Source of the DNA: Lepraria neglecta
Taxonomy: Eukaryota; Ascomycota; Lecanoromycetes; Lecanorales; Stereocaulaceae
DNA: 64,000 nucleotides
Direction: 5' to 3'
Assembly: GCA_033220425.1 (NCBI GenBank)
Contig: CM065650.1
Location: 3,100,001 to 3,164,000 of the forward strand
Shown: one piece after another, positions 31,686 to 43,285 of the stretch
How positions within the stretch are numbered: position 1 is the stretch's first letter
How the letters are laid out: the number at the start of each line of letters is the position of its first letter
Position numbers and translations under genes: made by a program
Notes under the pieces: model-generated
Database searches by the model: none
Seen by the model: the letters and a program-made list of their open reading frames with translations, nothing else
What the model was told of the DNA's origin: nothing

Positions 31686-34072
31686 ATGGCAGCAATCCTA
31701 GAGACGGGCATCGTAATTATTCCTTGGGCACCTCCAGACCCTGTCCCAATCAGGATGGAGGTGGATGTATGGTGGACTTCCAACGAGCAGATTCATGCCT
31801 ACCAGCGACAGCTCTTTATGGAAGCTCTCCTATACTTTCAAGAACTGCCAGTGACTGATCCAATGTCATACTTTCAAATTGCTGGCAGGTCTTCCTCCAA
31901 TTTCCCATCATCTCTTGGGCTAAACCGGAATCAGGGATTCATGGGCAGCCGTGGACACCTTGGGGTGAAAACACAGTTGCTCAAACACCTTATCGAGGCT
32001 ACTGCACTCACGGAAGCATCCTTTTTCCCACTTGGCATCGGCCTTATATGCTTCTGTTCGAGGTTAGCAATGCTATCGCTTGTCTCAGAACAAGGTTCAC
32101 TGATTTGTGCTCTCAGAAAGCAGTGACGGATATAATGGTCGACATAATCATCCCAAGATACCCCGATATGGGCGGCCTCACTGAGCACTTAAAGACTGCT
32201 GCAACGCAATGGCGACTACCCTACTGGGATTGGGCCCAGCAGTGGAAGAACACCGCGACGGACCAGGCAGTATATAGGGTACCGCACATTGTAAGGGATA
32301 AAGAGCTGTACATCGCGACCTCGACAGGCTGGACCAAAGTTAGCAATCCCATGTACCAATTCGTCATGCCAAACAAGGAGCCCATGGGAAAACATGGAAT
32401 CCACTCTTATAAAACTCCTACCAGTTCACACTTCGATTATGGTACTCCGGTCAGTTTTTCCCTTTCCTACTCTGTAAAGAATCCGAGGCTGAAAATTTGA
32501 AAGTTTGAAAAGTGTTATGGCACGAGCCGGTGGGTTGATACGCCCGTCAACTCCACAATATTCTCGGCCGACTTCATCGAAGGTGCTCAGAACCACGCGA
32601 AAATTGAGGCAGCACTTACCGGCCACGACTGGTATGAAAATGGTGATTTTGAAAAGGAGTTACATGAACTCAAATTCAAGGATACCTTAGCCGAAGCAGT
32701 GTACCGCTTCTTCTCAGAAGAATACTTCACGGATTATGGGAGTTTTGCTTCCACATGCCACGATCCTACCCCGAAAAAAAGCCTGAGGATTTCCTTTCAC
32801 TTGAAGGTGTACATAACAATGCGCATAATTGGATCGGAGGAGGAGGTATCAACCCAGACACGGGTGCACCTATTGATGGCCACATGACTGAAGTTCCCAT
32901 CTCTGCTTTTGATCCTATCTTCTGGCTGCATCAATCATCTGGCAGGAATTGAACGAGTACAGCTGGTTCGATCAAGCCTGAGAAAATGACACCGATGGGA
33001 CCTGGTTTATTGCGAAAGACAGTCTTGATTCACCTGCGGTGGAGCTGAGACCATTCAATATGCTCAACACTGCACCATATACCTCTTCATCGGCTCGTGA
33101 CGTCTACAGTCTCGGATACAGCTACACTGAGTGTCAGCCCTGGCTTGACAAGTACAAGGATAGTGATGGAACTCCTAACAAAACAAAGTGCATCGACGAC
33201 GTGAAGAAGCAATTGAGCGACCTATACTTCACGAGTACAAACCTCTATCTCAAGCACGGTAATGGCGGTCTTGGGGTCGGAAGCGGTTATTTCGAGGATT
33301 ATGTCGTCAATGTGGTTTATGATAGGTACGACAGGATTGAGCCTCGTCACTAGTGTTTTCGCTAACAAATGCCCTAATAGATTCGAATTGGACGGCCTTC
33401 CCTTCTGTATCTATATCCTTCTCAAGCCCGTTGAAAACGTCAGTCTCGTAAATCAGCACATGGACCCCGACCACGTTGGCATTGTGTACAATTTCAGCAC
33501 GCCGACGCCGCGCACGGGGGATGTCACCTGTACCAACTGCAACAGGCAGCGTGAAGCAAAGGCCTTGTCGACTGGTCAAGTCCCAATCACCTCGGCGCTG
33601 ATTTACCGCGTCAAGAACAAGGAGATAGACTTGCCGTCCATGAAGACGTCGAGCCTTGGCTGAAGGATAACCTCAGCTGGCGCGTCACGTTGGTATGTTT
33701 CAAATTTTCTTTGCTTCGAGTATCCCGCGCGATTACGATCGTGGCTGATTAGGATTACAGAAAGGGCGTGAGATCCCTCTGGATGAGATGAAAAGCTTGA
33801 CGGTGGCCGTGGCCGTGGGCCAGGCTCAACATACTCCGGATGAGCTGAGCAAGTTCAACGATTACCAATATCTGACTAAAGCCACCGAGGATAAGAATAA
33901 AGGGACTCGAGCGGTGCTCAACGCGATCCAAAGGCAAAGATCCTGGAGAGAGGTTGATCGATGCAAAGATCGATATCGGGTAGAGAGATTCAATACCGCG
34001 CACATAGAGGATACCTGCAACATCGCTAAAATGTGTGAGATGACCTGTACCATAATCTGCATCGTAGCCTGA
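31686..34072 (+). pseudogene. Decayed tyrosinase (type-3 copper phenol oxidase)
   Basis: Exon pieces follow the order of a fungal tyrosinase. They are WWTSNEQIHAYQRQLFMEAL and YFQIAG, a GC-AG intron at 31885-31934, then GIHGQPWTPWGE, GYCTHGSILFPTWHRPYMLL (CuA), QWRLPYWDWA, EGVHNNAHNWIGG and FDPIFWLH (CuB). The C-terminal part has NLSWRVTL and EIPLDEMKSLTVAVAVGQ. Breaks seen: a run of seven A (32774-32780) where eight keep the frame between CHDPTP and PEDFLSLEG. After FWLH the usual second CuB histidine and N-I-D-R are missing, as if about 25 bases were lost. A TGA follows WFDQA near 32980. Frames also change before DVEPWLKDN near 33640. With part of the CuB site gone, the product should be inactive. 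Confidence 0.85.
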
Positions 34073-34991
34073 TTGCTTTTCACAAAGCTGTAGAACATCC
34101 CCGTATATTCCCAATCTCCAATCCACAATAAGGTAAAAATAGTAGCTGTGGGGAGAAATAGCTCGAGCACGGGAAGAAGCCGTACCCGCTTCGACTCCAT
34201 GGCGACTTGACATCGCCGTGGTACTGGTTCGCTTTCAGCATCGCTAGATGGCACTTCGAGAACGTCATTGCCTAAACTTTTGATGAATGAAACTTCTTCC
34301 ATCGCAGGAGTGACAATCCCTTTCGCACCTCATCTTCTCAAGCAATGTACTTCAAGGATGCCTACCAGGCGGCTACCTCATGCGTTAACCCCACCACACC
34401 CTTGGGTTTAGCGAGCCGGATGAATGTTTATCTTTGGAGTCACCGTGTTCTGTAGCCTGAATGTTTACACCTCATCTTGACGCCTATTCTGGAGGCCACT
34501 TGAACTAGGCCGTAGAAGAGAGCGTGAGCGAGCGCGTTTTTCTCTCTTAGATGTTGGAGTAGGTAAGTGGAAAGGATGAGCGTAAGCCTTTCATCACCCA
34601 GACTGGGTGCTGGATCACCTGAATAGGGTGCCGCATCACCCCCGATCATCCAGCCAGCTCGCTCGCCAATGGAAAGCAGCAGCCTCTGGGCGAGCTCCGA
34701 CTGAGCTAGAGGTAGCCAAGACATCAAACAATAAATACAAGAAATATCCCGAAGTTTTTCCGGAGTGAGGCCAATCGGAGTCTCGATCAGCGACGACTTG
34801 AAGCATACCTGAGAATTGTCTTGTCAAAGAGATTATCATGTTACTCTACACTAGCCAACCCGGCTATTCCGAGAAATCGATGTGTAAATCAATCCAGCCC
34901 GCTGTAATGTGATGCAACCTCTACTTAGGCTTTATTGGCTGGACTTGGGTTTCTTGATCACCTTACCGTCTGGTAACCAGGCAATTCAAAT
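34073..34991. other. Intergenic, no gene seen
   Basis: 0.9 kb between the tyrosinase remnant and the WD40 gene. Minus-strand open frames here (for example 34727-34440) have no supporting features. The last 150 bases are the likely promoter of the WD40 gene. Confidence 0.45.
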
Positions 34992-37900
34992 ATGAAGCTC
35001 ACATTGCAGGACCGCCTTTTGCGGCGAGAGTTGGGCAATGCATCCAGGTACTCAGCTGTCAAAGGGATCTATGGGGACAGAACCTGGATAGACGACTTGG
35101 ATGTAGTCAACGAGCTTGGAGGTCACTCAGGATGCGTGAATGCTTTAAGGTGAGTGACTTCACGAAGACTGGCTAGGCAACATGCAGAGACAGGCTGATA
35201 CAATACATAGCTGGTCTACATCGGGACGACTCCTAGCTTCGGGCAGTGATGACCAGCACCTGAACATCCATTCGTACCAACCAGACTCTTCAGTCTCGCC
35301 TTTCTCCCTTACAACGACCGTTGCTACCGGCCACACCGCCAACATATTCTCAGTCAAGTTCATGCCTCATTCCAATGACCGAACGCTTGTTACGGCTGCT
35401 GGAGACTGCGAAGTTCGTGTCTTCGATATCGAATATAGCGGCCAGAGGGCTGAGACCTCTATGGGTCCAAATATAGCTACGACCGGACGGGGACAACGCT
35501 TTCAGAACATGTACAGAGGAGTGAGATACTTGAGCGATGGAAATACAAATGCGAGGGTTTATAGATCGCATGCAGATCGAGTGAAGAGGATTGTGACGGA
35601 GTCATCTCCCAATCTCTTCTTGACCTGCTCCGAGGATGGCGAGGTCAGACCCTAGGACTCATGATCACAAAAGGCATGCTGAAGCATACAACAGGTACGC
35701 CAATTCGATCTACGGCTCCCTTCGTCTTCATATCCACCTCCGCGAGGCGGTCGCGGCTTTTTAGCCCACAGAGTAGATCACGACAATTCAAACGTCCCAC
35801 CACCACTGATATCTTACAAGCGCTACAATCTTGATCTCAATACCATATCTTGCTCGGCTAGCCAACCTCATTACATTGCCTTAGGAGGTGCACATCTTCA
35901 CTGCTTCCTGCATGACCGGAGGATGCTTGGGAGGAACATAGATGAAGAGCACGGCCATCCTGGCAGAGCCTCTCCTGCTCATAGCATGTCATCGCAGGAG
36001 AACGAGATGATGGGACAGGCAACGCGGTGCGTGCGTAAATTTGCACCAGAGGGACGCAAGAAAATGCGGAGGACGGACAACGGCCATATCACTGCTTGTA
36101 AGATCAGTGATGCCAACCCGAATGAGATGATAGCGAGTTGGTCGGGTGACCATATCTATAGCTTTGATTTGGTCAGGTCTCCGGATGCAAGGGAACAAGA
36201 GCGGAGGAGTGGAAGCGCTTCGATCAGCGAACGAGGGAAAGGCAAGGTCAGAGAGTCGGGGGATCGAAAGCGCAAGCGGAAAAAGCAAAATTCGACTACA
36301 TCAATTGAAGCAGCAACAAGAAGTTCAAAGCCGAGACATGCAAAGGAGCGTCCGGACGAGGATGGTGACTTGGCACTTCGCGTAAGATACGAGAACGGAC
36401 AAACCGAGGATATAGCGATGGGCGATGCCGTATCGCATCTCCCTTCAACAATGGTTGAAAGTGCAAGAGAGTCTTTTCTTCATGAGTCTCAGAAAAGAAG
36501 TTTGCAGATCGCCAAAAGCCTAGTGAAAATTCGAAAGCTACTTTTTTCACTTGAAGCATCGAGTCGGGTCTCGAGCGATACAACCTCATTAGACCCAGCA
36601 CATCACACACCATCATTTACAGCTGCCCTGGGTACTGCTGCTACATGCGTTCCCGAGATGGACGAGATCATACGATGTTGGAGATATCCGGTTGACCCCT
36701 TGGCAGAAGATATACTCTTCCAACAAACCCTGCGTGGCAACAGAAACTCGTCCCGCCGCTTCGTTCAAGCTGCTGGCACCCTGGCCAGGATGCTTGGTGG
36801 CAAGATCCAAACTGCCAGCCGCACGTCAAGCCCCGCTCTAGATTTATTCCAAGACATTATACCTTCGCCGGATGAGGGACCGCATCCGCCTAAAGGAGAG
36901 ATTTTCTGTTACGATTTCCTTAAAGCCATCATACTCTGGCTTGAAGGAGGTCCTCAGGCTCTACTGCAAGGTTTCAAGAGACCACCAAACCAACGAAGAG
37001 ACAATCCAAGGTTCCCTGTACCGGACGATGCCCAGCTCTGTGCAATCGACGAACATATCATTCCATATTTACTTCGCCTAGCTCGAGAGAACTCGGTTCC
37101 AAACGTGGATGCTTCGCGATTCGAAAGGGATGAGACTCGCCAAATTTTCGAAAGTGAGACCGCTGCTGTCATTGCTTTCGGCAATGCCGTCAAAATGCCT
37201 CTCGAGGATCTAACAAGAGCCACTGTGGCTGCACCTGGGACTCGGGACGATGAACCAAGGGGCTATATGCAAGACAAGAAGACGGCAATCAAGTACTGGG
37301 GATTCAAAGTCGGAAGGGCGCTATTGATGAACGCTGGGGAGGACATCAATTTTCAATTTGTGGATATTGCATTTGGTGGTCTAGGTACTTCTGAAGTCGA
37401 CGAAGGAAGGGTACAGGAGGATGTCGATCCTAACGAAGAAGAGGATGTAGTGGAACATGTCAGCCTCGTCAAACGGTCTGGAGAAGTTCCGATGGAGGGC
37501 CGTGCCGAACTAGGTAATGACGGCGCAATTGAAATCTGTCGCGGTGCAGAAGGATCAACAACTGATGAGACACGCTCACCATCAGCCCAGCCGGAGGAAT
37601 CTGATATTGACATCGAAGACGCCGGATCTGATGCTGAGGTGATTCTGATGGATGACTTACACGACGAGATCGCCGACCACATGGCTGCAGAAGACGAGGA
37701 TGAAGATAACGAATATGATATCGCAAATGATGATGGCGACAGCGATGCAGACGATGATGACGACGGGGAGATTACGGCCGAAGAACGACAATTCATGTTC
37801 CAATCTGCTTCTGACAGAGGCAAGCTACGAGAGAAGGTCGAGAAGGATGTGCCTTGCTATTCACATACTCGCAAGTATACCGGTCATTGCAATGTCAAGA

Positions 37901-38685
37901 CCGTTAAGGATGCAAACTTCTTTGGCTTGCAGGATGAGTATGTAGTTAGTGGAAGTGACGGGGGACACCTCTTTATTTGGGACAAAAAGACGACAGAGAT
38001 TGTCAACATCCTCGAGGGCGACAACGAGGTTGTCAACGTTGTCCAAGGTAAGGGCATCTGTTTTCTTATTGAATTAACGATCTAACATATTGCTTTCAGG
38101 TCACCCATACGAGCCACTTCTAGCCGTATCTGGAATCGACCACACGATCAAAATATTCTCTCCCGACAGCCGCGCCCAAAAGGACGCCGAAGACGGTATT
38201 AACATCAGCTCCGCTACCAATGGCTCATCTGGCTACTCGTCTTTGTCCGGCCGCCGTAGACCACGCCACGGTTCTCCTCCTCCTACTGCTGAAGAATCAC
38301 CTCAGCAAGAAGGACTGACGAGCCGGAAGAGGATGCAAAATAGCTACCAGATCATTAGTCAGAATGATGTGCAAAGGCAAGGCGGAATGAGGGACGCTTT
38401 CATCACGGTACGTGCTGATGGTCCCTTTGTAAGAATGCGGATGGTAGAATTGGGCTTCGCGGAATGGCTTGGGTTATTTTGATGGCTGATTGATTGGTCA
38501 TGCAGAGAGGGATGTTGGCGCGGTTAGCGGCAAGGTTGAGAGCGAGGCAGGGTGGTACTGGGCCTGGCGGGGGAGTAATTTTGGGGGAGGATGGGGAGAC
38601 GGTTACTGTGGATGATAATTGCACGGTATATCTTCCTGAAGAACTGGTGACTAATGAAATGCTGACGGCAGTGAAGGTGATGTGA
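34992..38685 (+). CDS. DCAF6/Iqw1-like WD40 protein
   Basis: Five exons (34992-35149, 35211-35643, 35695-38047, 38100-38407, 38506-38685) with GT-AG introns join in phase to 1143 residues. The N-terminus starts MKLTLQDRLLRRELGNASRY. WD40 repeats follow: LGGHSGCVNALRWSTSGRLL, ASGSDDQHLNIH, GHTANIFSVKFMP, AAGDCEVRVFD, HADRVKRIV and CSEDGEVRQFDLR. A long basic and then strongly acidic insert (DEDEDNEYDIANDDGDSDAD, near residues 780-820) separates them from the last repeats (YTGHCNVKTVKDANFFG, VSGSDGGHLFIWDKKT, AVSGIDHTIKIFSP). This split-propeller plan is that of human DCAF6 and DCAF8 and S. pombe Iqw1, which are candidate substrate receptors for CUL4-DDB1 ubiquitin ligases. The role is taken from the family. 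No breaks were seen. Confidence 0.88.
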
Positions 38686-39109
38686 CGACTAAATGATTAA
38701 TTGAACATCTCAAGGCGAACAGTTCAGCATTTACTAGTACGTAAGGAGCGCACGAATAGCATTAACACGGAGTGTTGTGGATATTCAACCACGAATGAAT
38801 CTATGATTACCACATTTCCCAATGCAGTCCAGAAGAGCTTTTCAATGCTGAAGCTACAGCCTACTGCCAAGACTCGATCTATGAGAAGAATAGAGTGAAA
38901 TTCTTGCTTTCAAAGGCGAGCTGCTAGAGAAGCTTGATCCCAAGATCTCGACAATTAACCGTTTCCCAGTCTCGTCCACAGGCAACAGCCAATGTGTATT
39001 TGGTGATTGCTTTTCCATATAACCTCCTAACCTCTTCACCATCCGTTTCGCATCTTCCAACTACCGTTCCTCCATCTTCAGACCTAACCAAGTCAAACCA
39101 CAACTCAAA
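38686..39109. other. Intergenic, no gene seen
   Basis: 424 bases between the WD40 gene and the small membrane-protein gene. The last 80 bases are rich in C, T and A and form the likely leader of the latter. Nothing else was recognised. Confidence 0.45.
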
Positions 39110-39509
39110 ATGTCACTCCAAACATCAGAAATGCCACCCCGACGCCCATCCTCCTGCACAAAAATGTCCTACTACGGCCGGCTTCTCTATCAGGTCGAAG
39201 GCCAAGTCATTCTCGTCGGGCTCATTCTAATCATCTTCATCACCACCATCAATATGATCCGCACACTGAGGCTTCGGGCTCGCTTTGACTGCCAGTCAAG
39301 ACGCTGCGGGGCATTACTCAGGTTTATGGGAATGGGTATGGATTGCACTGCACCAAGATACATCTTAGACTAGGGGGGAGGATAGGCTAACGGATACTGT
39401 TGCAGATCCGAAAAAGGCAAAGGGTATTGGTGAGGAGGAGCTTTTGATTAGGGTGAGGGAGATTAGGGATGGATTGAGGGAGGAGAAGAAGTGTGGGAGT
39501 ATGATTTGA
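39110..39509 (+). CDS. Small single-pass membrane protein, unknown function
   Basis: Two exons (39110-39335 and 39406-39509; intron GTATGG...GTTGCAG) join ATG G|AT to give 109 residues. A hydrophilic N-terminus with a possible internal start (MSYYGRLLYQVEGQ) is followed by one strong helix (VILVGLILIIFITTINMI). Then come a basic patch (RTLRLRARFDCQSRRC) and a charged C-terminus (EEELLIRVREIRDGLREEKK) likely to form a helix. The topology resembles a small tail of an organelle or ER membrane protein. I do not recognise a named family. Confidence 0.65.
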
Positions 39510-39962
39510 AGCTATGGATGGGAACATGCCGATTCGGGAGGGCTATGTTATAGAGGCTTGATGAGACGGCATGGGGTTGTGGAGGGTGGGGTCTTGACGG
39601 GAAGTCGGTTTGCAAGACCTGCTGGTGCTGAGAACGGTGCTGGGATACCCTAGACGATTGTCGATAATAATTATTAACAAATACCTTTGAAATTTCTTCA
39701 TAATGACAAAGTTCGAGTTGAAGTAGTGCCTCAAACCCTAATAGTCACTTTCCAGGCTAGCGTCTTGAATTAATAGCGGCACCGAATGTGTAGGCAACCC
39801 AATGCAAGTCTTTCATCATGTAAAGCATGAGCAGAGACATGCTGGCCAGCCCTAAAATCAGGCTATGACCTTACATACCATACTAAATTAGCGGCTGAAA
39901 ATTTCTGCATCCTGCGCACATTTCGGTCTTCGACGTCATGGCGAATTATCATCCGCTTCGGA
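39510..39962. other. Intergenic, no gene seen
   Basis: 453 bases. An upstream ATG at 39938 opens a short frame (MANYHPLRNARRK) just before the next gene's ATG at 39963 and in a different frame. Its LRNAR looks like the usual N-terminus of that protein, so a small indel near 39965 or an upstream ORF is possible. Confidence 0.4.
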
Positions 39963-41708
39963 ATGCGAGACGAAAAGAGCCAATGGCTCAAAGAGAGGTC
40001 CACGTGCACCCTTGAACTCGAAAAATGCCCCTACGACTCGGAGTTATATCTACGAAGGGCTCTGTGCTATGATAAGTTGGGATTTCCTGATCTCGCTGCT
40101 AGCGATGCTTATAGAGCTTTGCTCTTGACGGATGAGGTTCTGGATGAGGGTGAATACCATGAACAAGCTGTTGAAGCTTTGGAGGCTAGAGAGAGAAAAG
40201 GAGATGGTCCTGCTACCAATAGCCATGTAAATGGAAACATCAATGGCAATGGAGGATGTTGTAGGGAGCAAGAGAATGGTCACACAGAGATGAATAATGG
40301 TGACCAAATTGGAAAGCAATGGTACAAGACGGTAGCGAAAAGCCATGCACGCCGAAGTTACGAGATACTGGCACGAACATTGCTAGAATGTGGCGACCTG
40401 AAGAGCGCTTTCGACTTCTCGGAGAGGGGATTGATGGCTTTCCCCAGTAATGAAAGACTACAGAAACTGAAGGAGCAGATACTGAAGAAGTATCGCCATA
40501 GGCAGCTGGAGAAAGATCCTTCCTGGGACCAGTCTGACTTCAAACCTCGAGAGGATCTCCCAGAAAACGGCTCAGCCAGACGAGAAACCTATCTATGGAA
40601 TGGCCACGAACCAGATCGCTTCTCGGAGGAGAACCTCTCCTTCATCAACGCGGAGATCCAGAAGTCGGGACCTAAATGCAAAGTCCGCGTCGTAGAGCTG
40701 CCCATACTGGCTGGAGAAACCTCAACCTCTACTACCACCAAACCCTCCACCACAATCAAACAACTCGGCATCTTCACAAGCTCCGCCATCTCCCCCAAGG
40801 AAACAGTCCTCCTCGAACCCAGCGTCCTCACCTCCTCCACCCGCCTCCACGACCCCTTCTGCGATGCCTGCTCGACCCGCCTTCCACCCTTCTCCCCAGA
40901 CAATCCCTTACCCGCCTGCCCCAATTGCGAGGATACAGTATTCTGCTCCCAGGCCTGTCACGACCGCGCCCAATCCCTCTACCACCCCGCAATCTGCGGC
41001 ATTCTTGACTTCGACGTCGTAGCCAAAGACCCGTCCCCTTTCGCCGCTACAAGCTGTCTCTACACCCTGCTCTTCGCCCGAACAATGGCAATGGCAGAAA
41101 CGCAAAACCTCCACCCGCTAGATCTACCGCAGATAAAATACCTCTGGGGGGATTTCACCGACCCGACAAAAGTATCGCGCACGCTTCCATTCAGTTTCGA
41201 AAGCAACATCCAGCAACCCATTCACCTGCTTAACTCCCTCTCTCTCGACCTCTTCGCTCCTACTACGCTTGCTAGATACGATACCTGGGTAATCAACACC
41301 CTCTTCTCCAAATTCCGAGGCGTCGCAAACGCAAAGATGAATGAGCGGACCGGTATACCTGAGGTAGCGGGCGTGCATTGGCTGTGGAGTCTGGCGAATC
41401 ACTCGTGCGCGCCGAATGTACGGTGGGAATGGGAGAAGGGAGGGATGGGGTTTGTGGCTAGGGGTGGGGAGGAGGTCGTTAGGTGGGGTGAAGATAAGGG
41501 TGAGGATAGGCATGGGGAGGGAAAGTGGAAAGGGGGAATTCCCATGGGGGAAGAGGTGCTGAATCATTATTGTGATGTTGAATTGGACGTAAAGCAAAGA
41601 AGGGAGTGGGCTGTTGGTGCGTTGGGAGGAGTGTGTGTTTGTGAGAGGTGTGTTTGGGAGGAGCGAGAGGAGAGGAAGGAGATTAATGGGACGAAGAAGA
41701 AAGAATGA
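39963..41708 (+). CDS. TPR/MYND/SET-domain protein (SMYD-like)
   Basis: One frame of 581 residues without introns. An N-terminal TPR-like helical region (YDSELYLRRALCYDKLGFPD, then LARTLLECGDLKSAFDFSER) precedes the catalytic part. A MYND-type zinc finger (CDACSTRLP, CPNCEDTVFCSQACHDRAQS, YHPAIC) is inserted in a split SET domain. The SET core is seen in WLWSLANHSCAPNVRWEW and LNHYCDVELDVKQRREW, and a post-SET cysteine cluster in GVCVCERC. Proteins of this SMYD-like plan are lysine methyltransferases or relatives; substrate is unknown. The NHSC and Y residues needed for catalysis are present. The start at 39963 gives MRDEKSQWLKERS; an out-of-frame ATG at 39938 may mark the original start. Confidence 0.88.
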   Translation: MRDEKSQWLKERSTCTLELEKCPYDSELYLRRALCYDKLGFPDLAASDAYRALLLTDEVLDEGEYHEQAVEALEARERKGDGPATNSHVNGNINGNGGCCREQENGHTEMNNGDQIGKQWYKTVAKSHARRSYEILARTLLECGDLKSAFDFSERGLMAFPSNERLQKLKEQILKKYRHRQLEKDPSWDQSDFKPREDLPENGSARRETYLWNGHEPDRFSEENLSFINAEIQKSGPKCKVRVVELPILAGETSTSTTTKPSTTIKQLGIFTSSAISPKETVLLEPSVLTSSTRLHDPFCDACSTRLPPFSPDNPLPACPNCEDTVFCSQACHDRAQSLYHPAICGILDFDVVAKDPSPFAATSCLYTLLFARTMAMAETQNLHPLDLPQIKYLWGDFTDPTKVSRTLPFSFESNIQQPIHLLNSLSLDLFAPTTLARYDTWVINTLFSKFRGVANAKMNERTGIPEVAGVHWLWSLANHSCAPNVRWEWEKGGMGFVARGGEEVVRWGEDKGEDRHGEGKWKGGIPMGEEVLNHYCDVELDVKQRREWAVGALGGVCVCERCVWEEREERKEINGTKKKE

Positions 41709-41909
41709 GGCCATAGTGGGGGCCTAAGCTGTCATATATAACGAGGCATTGGGACGATTTCTTTGGTCTAGACATTACACTAGAAAACGAACAGAGCAAT
41801 AGAAATAGAAGGAATCCTTTATGAGTGGTACATCATAGTGGAATTGTAACTTGGGCTTCCATGAACGTGGAAAATCGGAGTATGATGACATTCCCCTTCT
41901 TAATACGGA

Positions 41910-43059
41910 TCACCACCACTTCTCACACAAAACCCTCTCCTCCTGCATACCCTCCGCTCCCTTCAGCACCGACACAGCCCAATCAGTCATTGGCGGTGGC
42001 CCACAAACATATGCCACCACACCCCCTCTATTCTCCACAGGACCAATCGCGTCGATCAGATCCTGTTGCTCGAAGCGTCTTCGCTCAATATTTCCCTCGC
42101 CCACATAGTCCATGTCCCCCTTGAATGACCTAATGGCTTCCAATCGCTCCTCACCAGACGCCTCCTTGGGTGTTACCGCATTTGTGACGAACAGCTTGTA
42201 GTTCCGCAAGGTTGCAAAGCCCGGTCCGAAAATCGAGCGGAGACGGTCAAGGAAGAGAATGGAGGAAATATTGCCAGAGGGGCCTTTTCGGGCACTGTAG
42301 AGGAATTCGAGACGTGGTGGGCAGTCTTGCTTGTTCTGGTGCAGGTGGGAGAGGGTGGATATTAGGGGACTGTAAACAAGATACATATCAGCATCGGCTG
42401 TCGTAGCGTGTTTTGGTTGACATGGGGAACTCACTTTATGCCCACACCACCTGCCACAAACACCAGCGTTTCGACGCTGACAATGTCAATCCCGGGCGGT
42501 GGCCAGACAAAGCTGCCTCCGACCCTTATCAATAGCTCTGAATCCAGGATCTTAGATGCTGTTTGCCAAAGCCATGCTGCAGGAGGATTCGTGGGCGAGT
42601 TTTGGACCGCCAATTCAAGGTAATTCTTTCTCTTGAGATCACAAGGTGTAGACGTAATGGTGAAGCCTCCAGCTTGAGGAATGCCAGGGACATGTACGTC
42701 TAGCCACTGCCCTGGCAGGAACTACACTGTAGGTATTAGATGTTAGTCGGGATTTATTTCGAGGACCAGGGGCTCCTTGCTTCTAGCAACTTCTCCCCTT
42801 TAGGCCTTCTCAGCTTCAACAAGCGGACATTGCTATTGACTTGGTCTATCCCGTCGAGGATCACGCTATGCATGCCATAGGCACGCGGCTCTGCGGCGGT
42901 GCGTTCTTCATGGTTCCAGTAGGTTGTCGAGGTCGAGCCCATCACTTTGCGGGGAGTTGCGCTGCGAGGGACAGCCGTTGAAAACGCCCTCCAAGTCAGG
43001 GAGTAAGGGATTCGAACAATCAAAGCCGAACTGGCCTGAGCAATTGGCCTAAAGATCAT
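41910..43059 (-). CDS. Mitochondrial OXNAD1-like FAD/NAD(P) oxidoreductase
   Basis: The ATG at 43059 is chosen because it starts a mitochondrial-type presequence (MIFRPIAQASSALIVRIPYS). Exon 1 runs to about 42767. Exon 2 (42721-42435) carries the FAD-binding FLPGQWLDVHVPG, AGGFTITSTP and the start of the NAD domain (VETLVFVAGGVGI). A clean intron (42434-42370) leads to exon 3 (42369-41910) with NPLISTLSHL, a nucleotide-binding core (RLEFLYSARK) and the closing AYVCGPPPMTDW. This is the ferredoxin-reductase-like fold of OXNAD1. The first intron has a good branch (CCGACTAAC), but every donor/acceptor pair I tried leaves the frame one base short. Either the join is unusual or one base is missing. 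Confidence 0.8.
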
Positions 43060-43285
43060 TGAGAGTTCATGAATCCATGGTTTCGAGAGGGAGTAGATCG
43101 TCAAGAATGATGGCACAAAGCGGGATCATCCGAAGCGAGATGCCGCGATGTTGAATTGTCTCGCCGCGCCCCGTCTACGTGACGCGACTTTCCTACTACA
43201 ACCACATATTCTTTTGGAACAGCCTTACGTTAGGAGGAGGGTTGATTTTACGATACTTGGATGTTCTAGTCTAGGGTTAGACAGA
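43060..43285. promoter_or_regulatory. Divergent promoter region, OXNAD1-like gene and homeodomain gene
   Basis: 226 bases separate the two start codons on opposite strands, so both promoters must overlap here. An in-frame upstream ATG at 43148 could extend the homeodomain protein by 46 residues, but that extension is not protein-like. No specific binding site can be named with confidence. Confidence 0.5.

Noticed and set aside
43148-43285. N-terminal extension of the homeodomain protein from the ATG at 43148
   Set aside because: The 46 added residues look like untranslated leader, and the next ATG starts a typical acidic/Ser-rich N-terminus.
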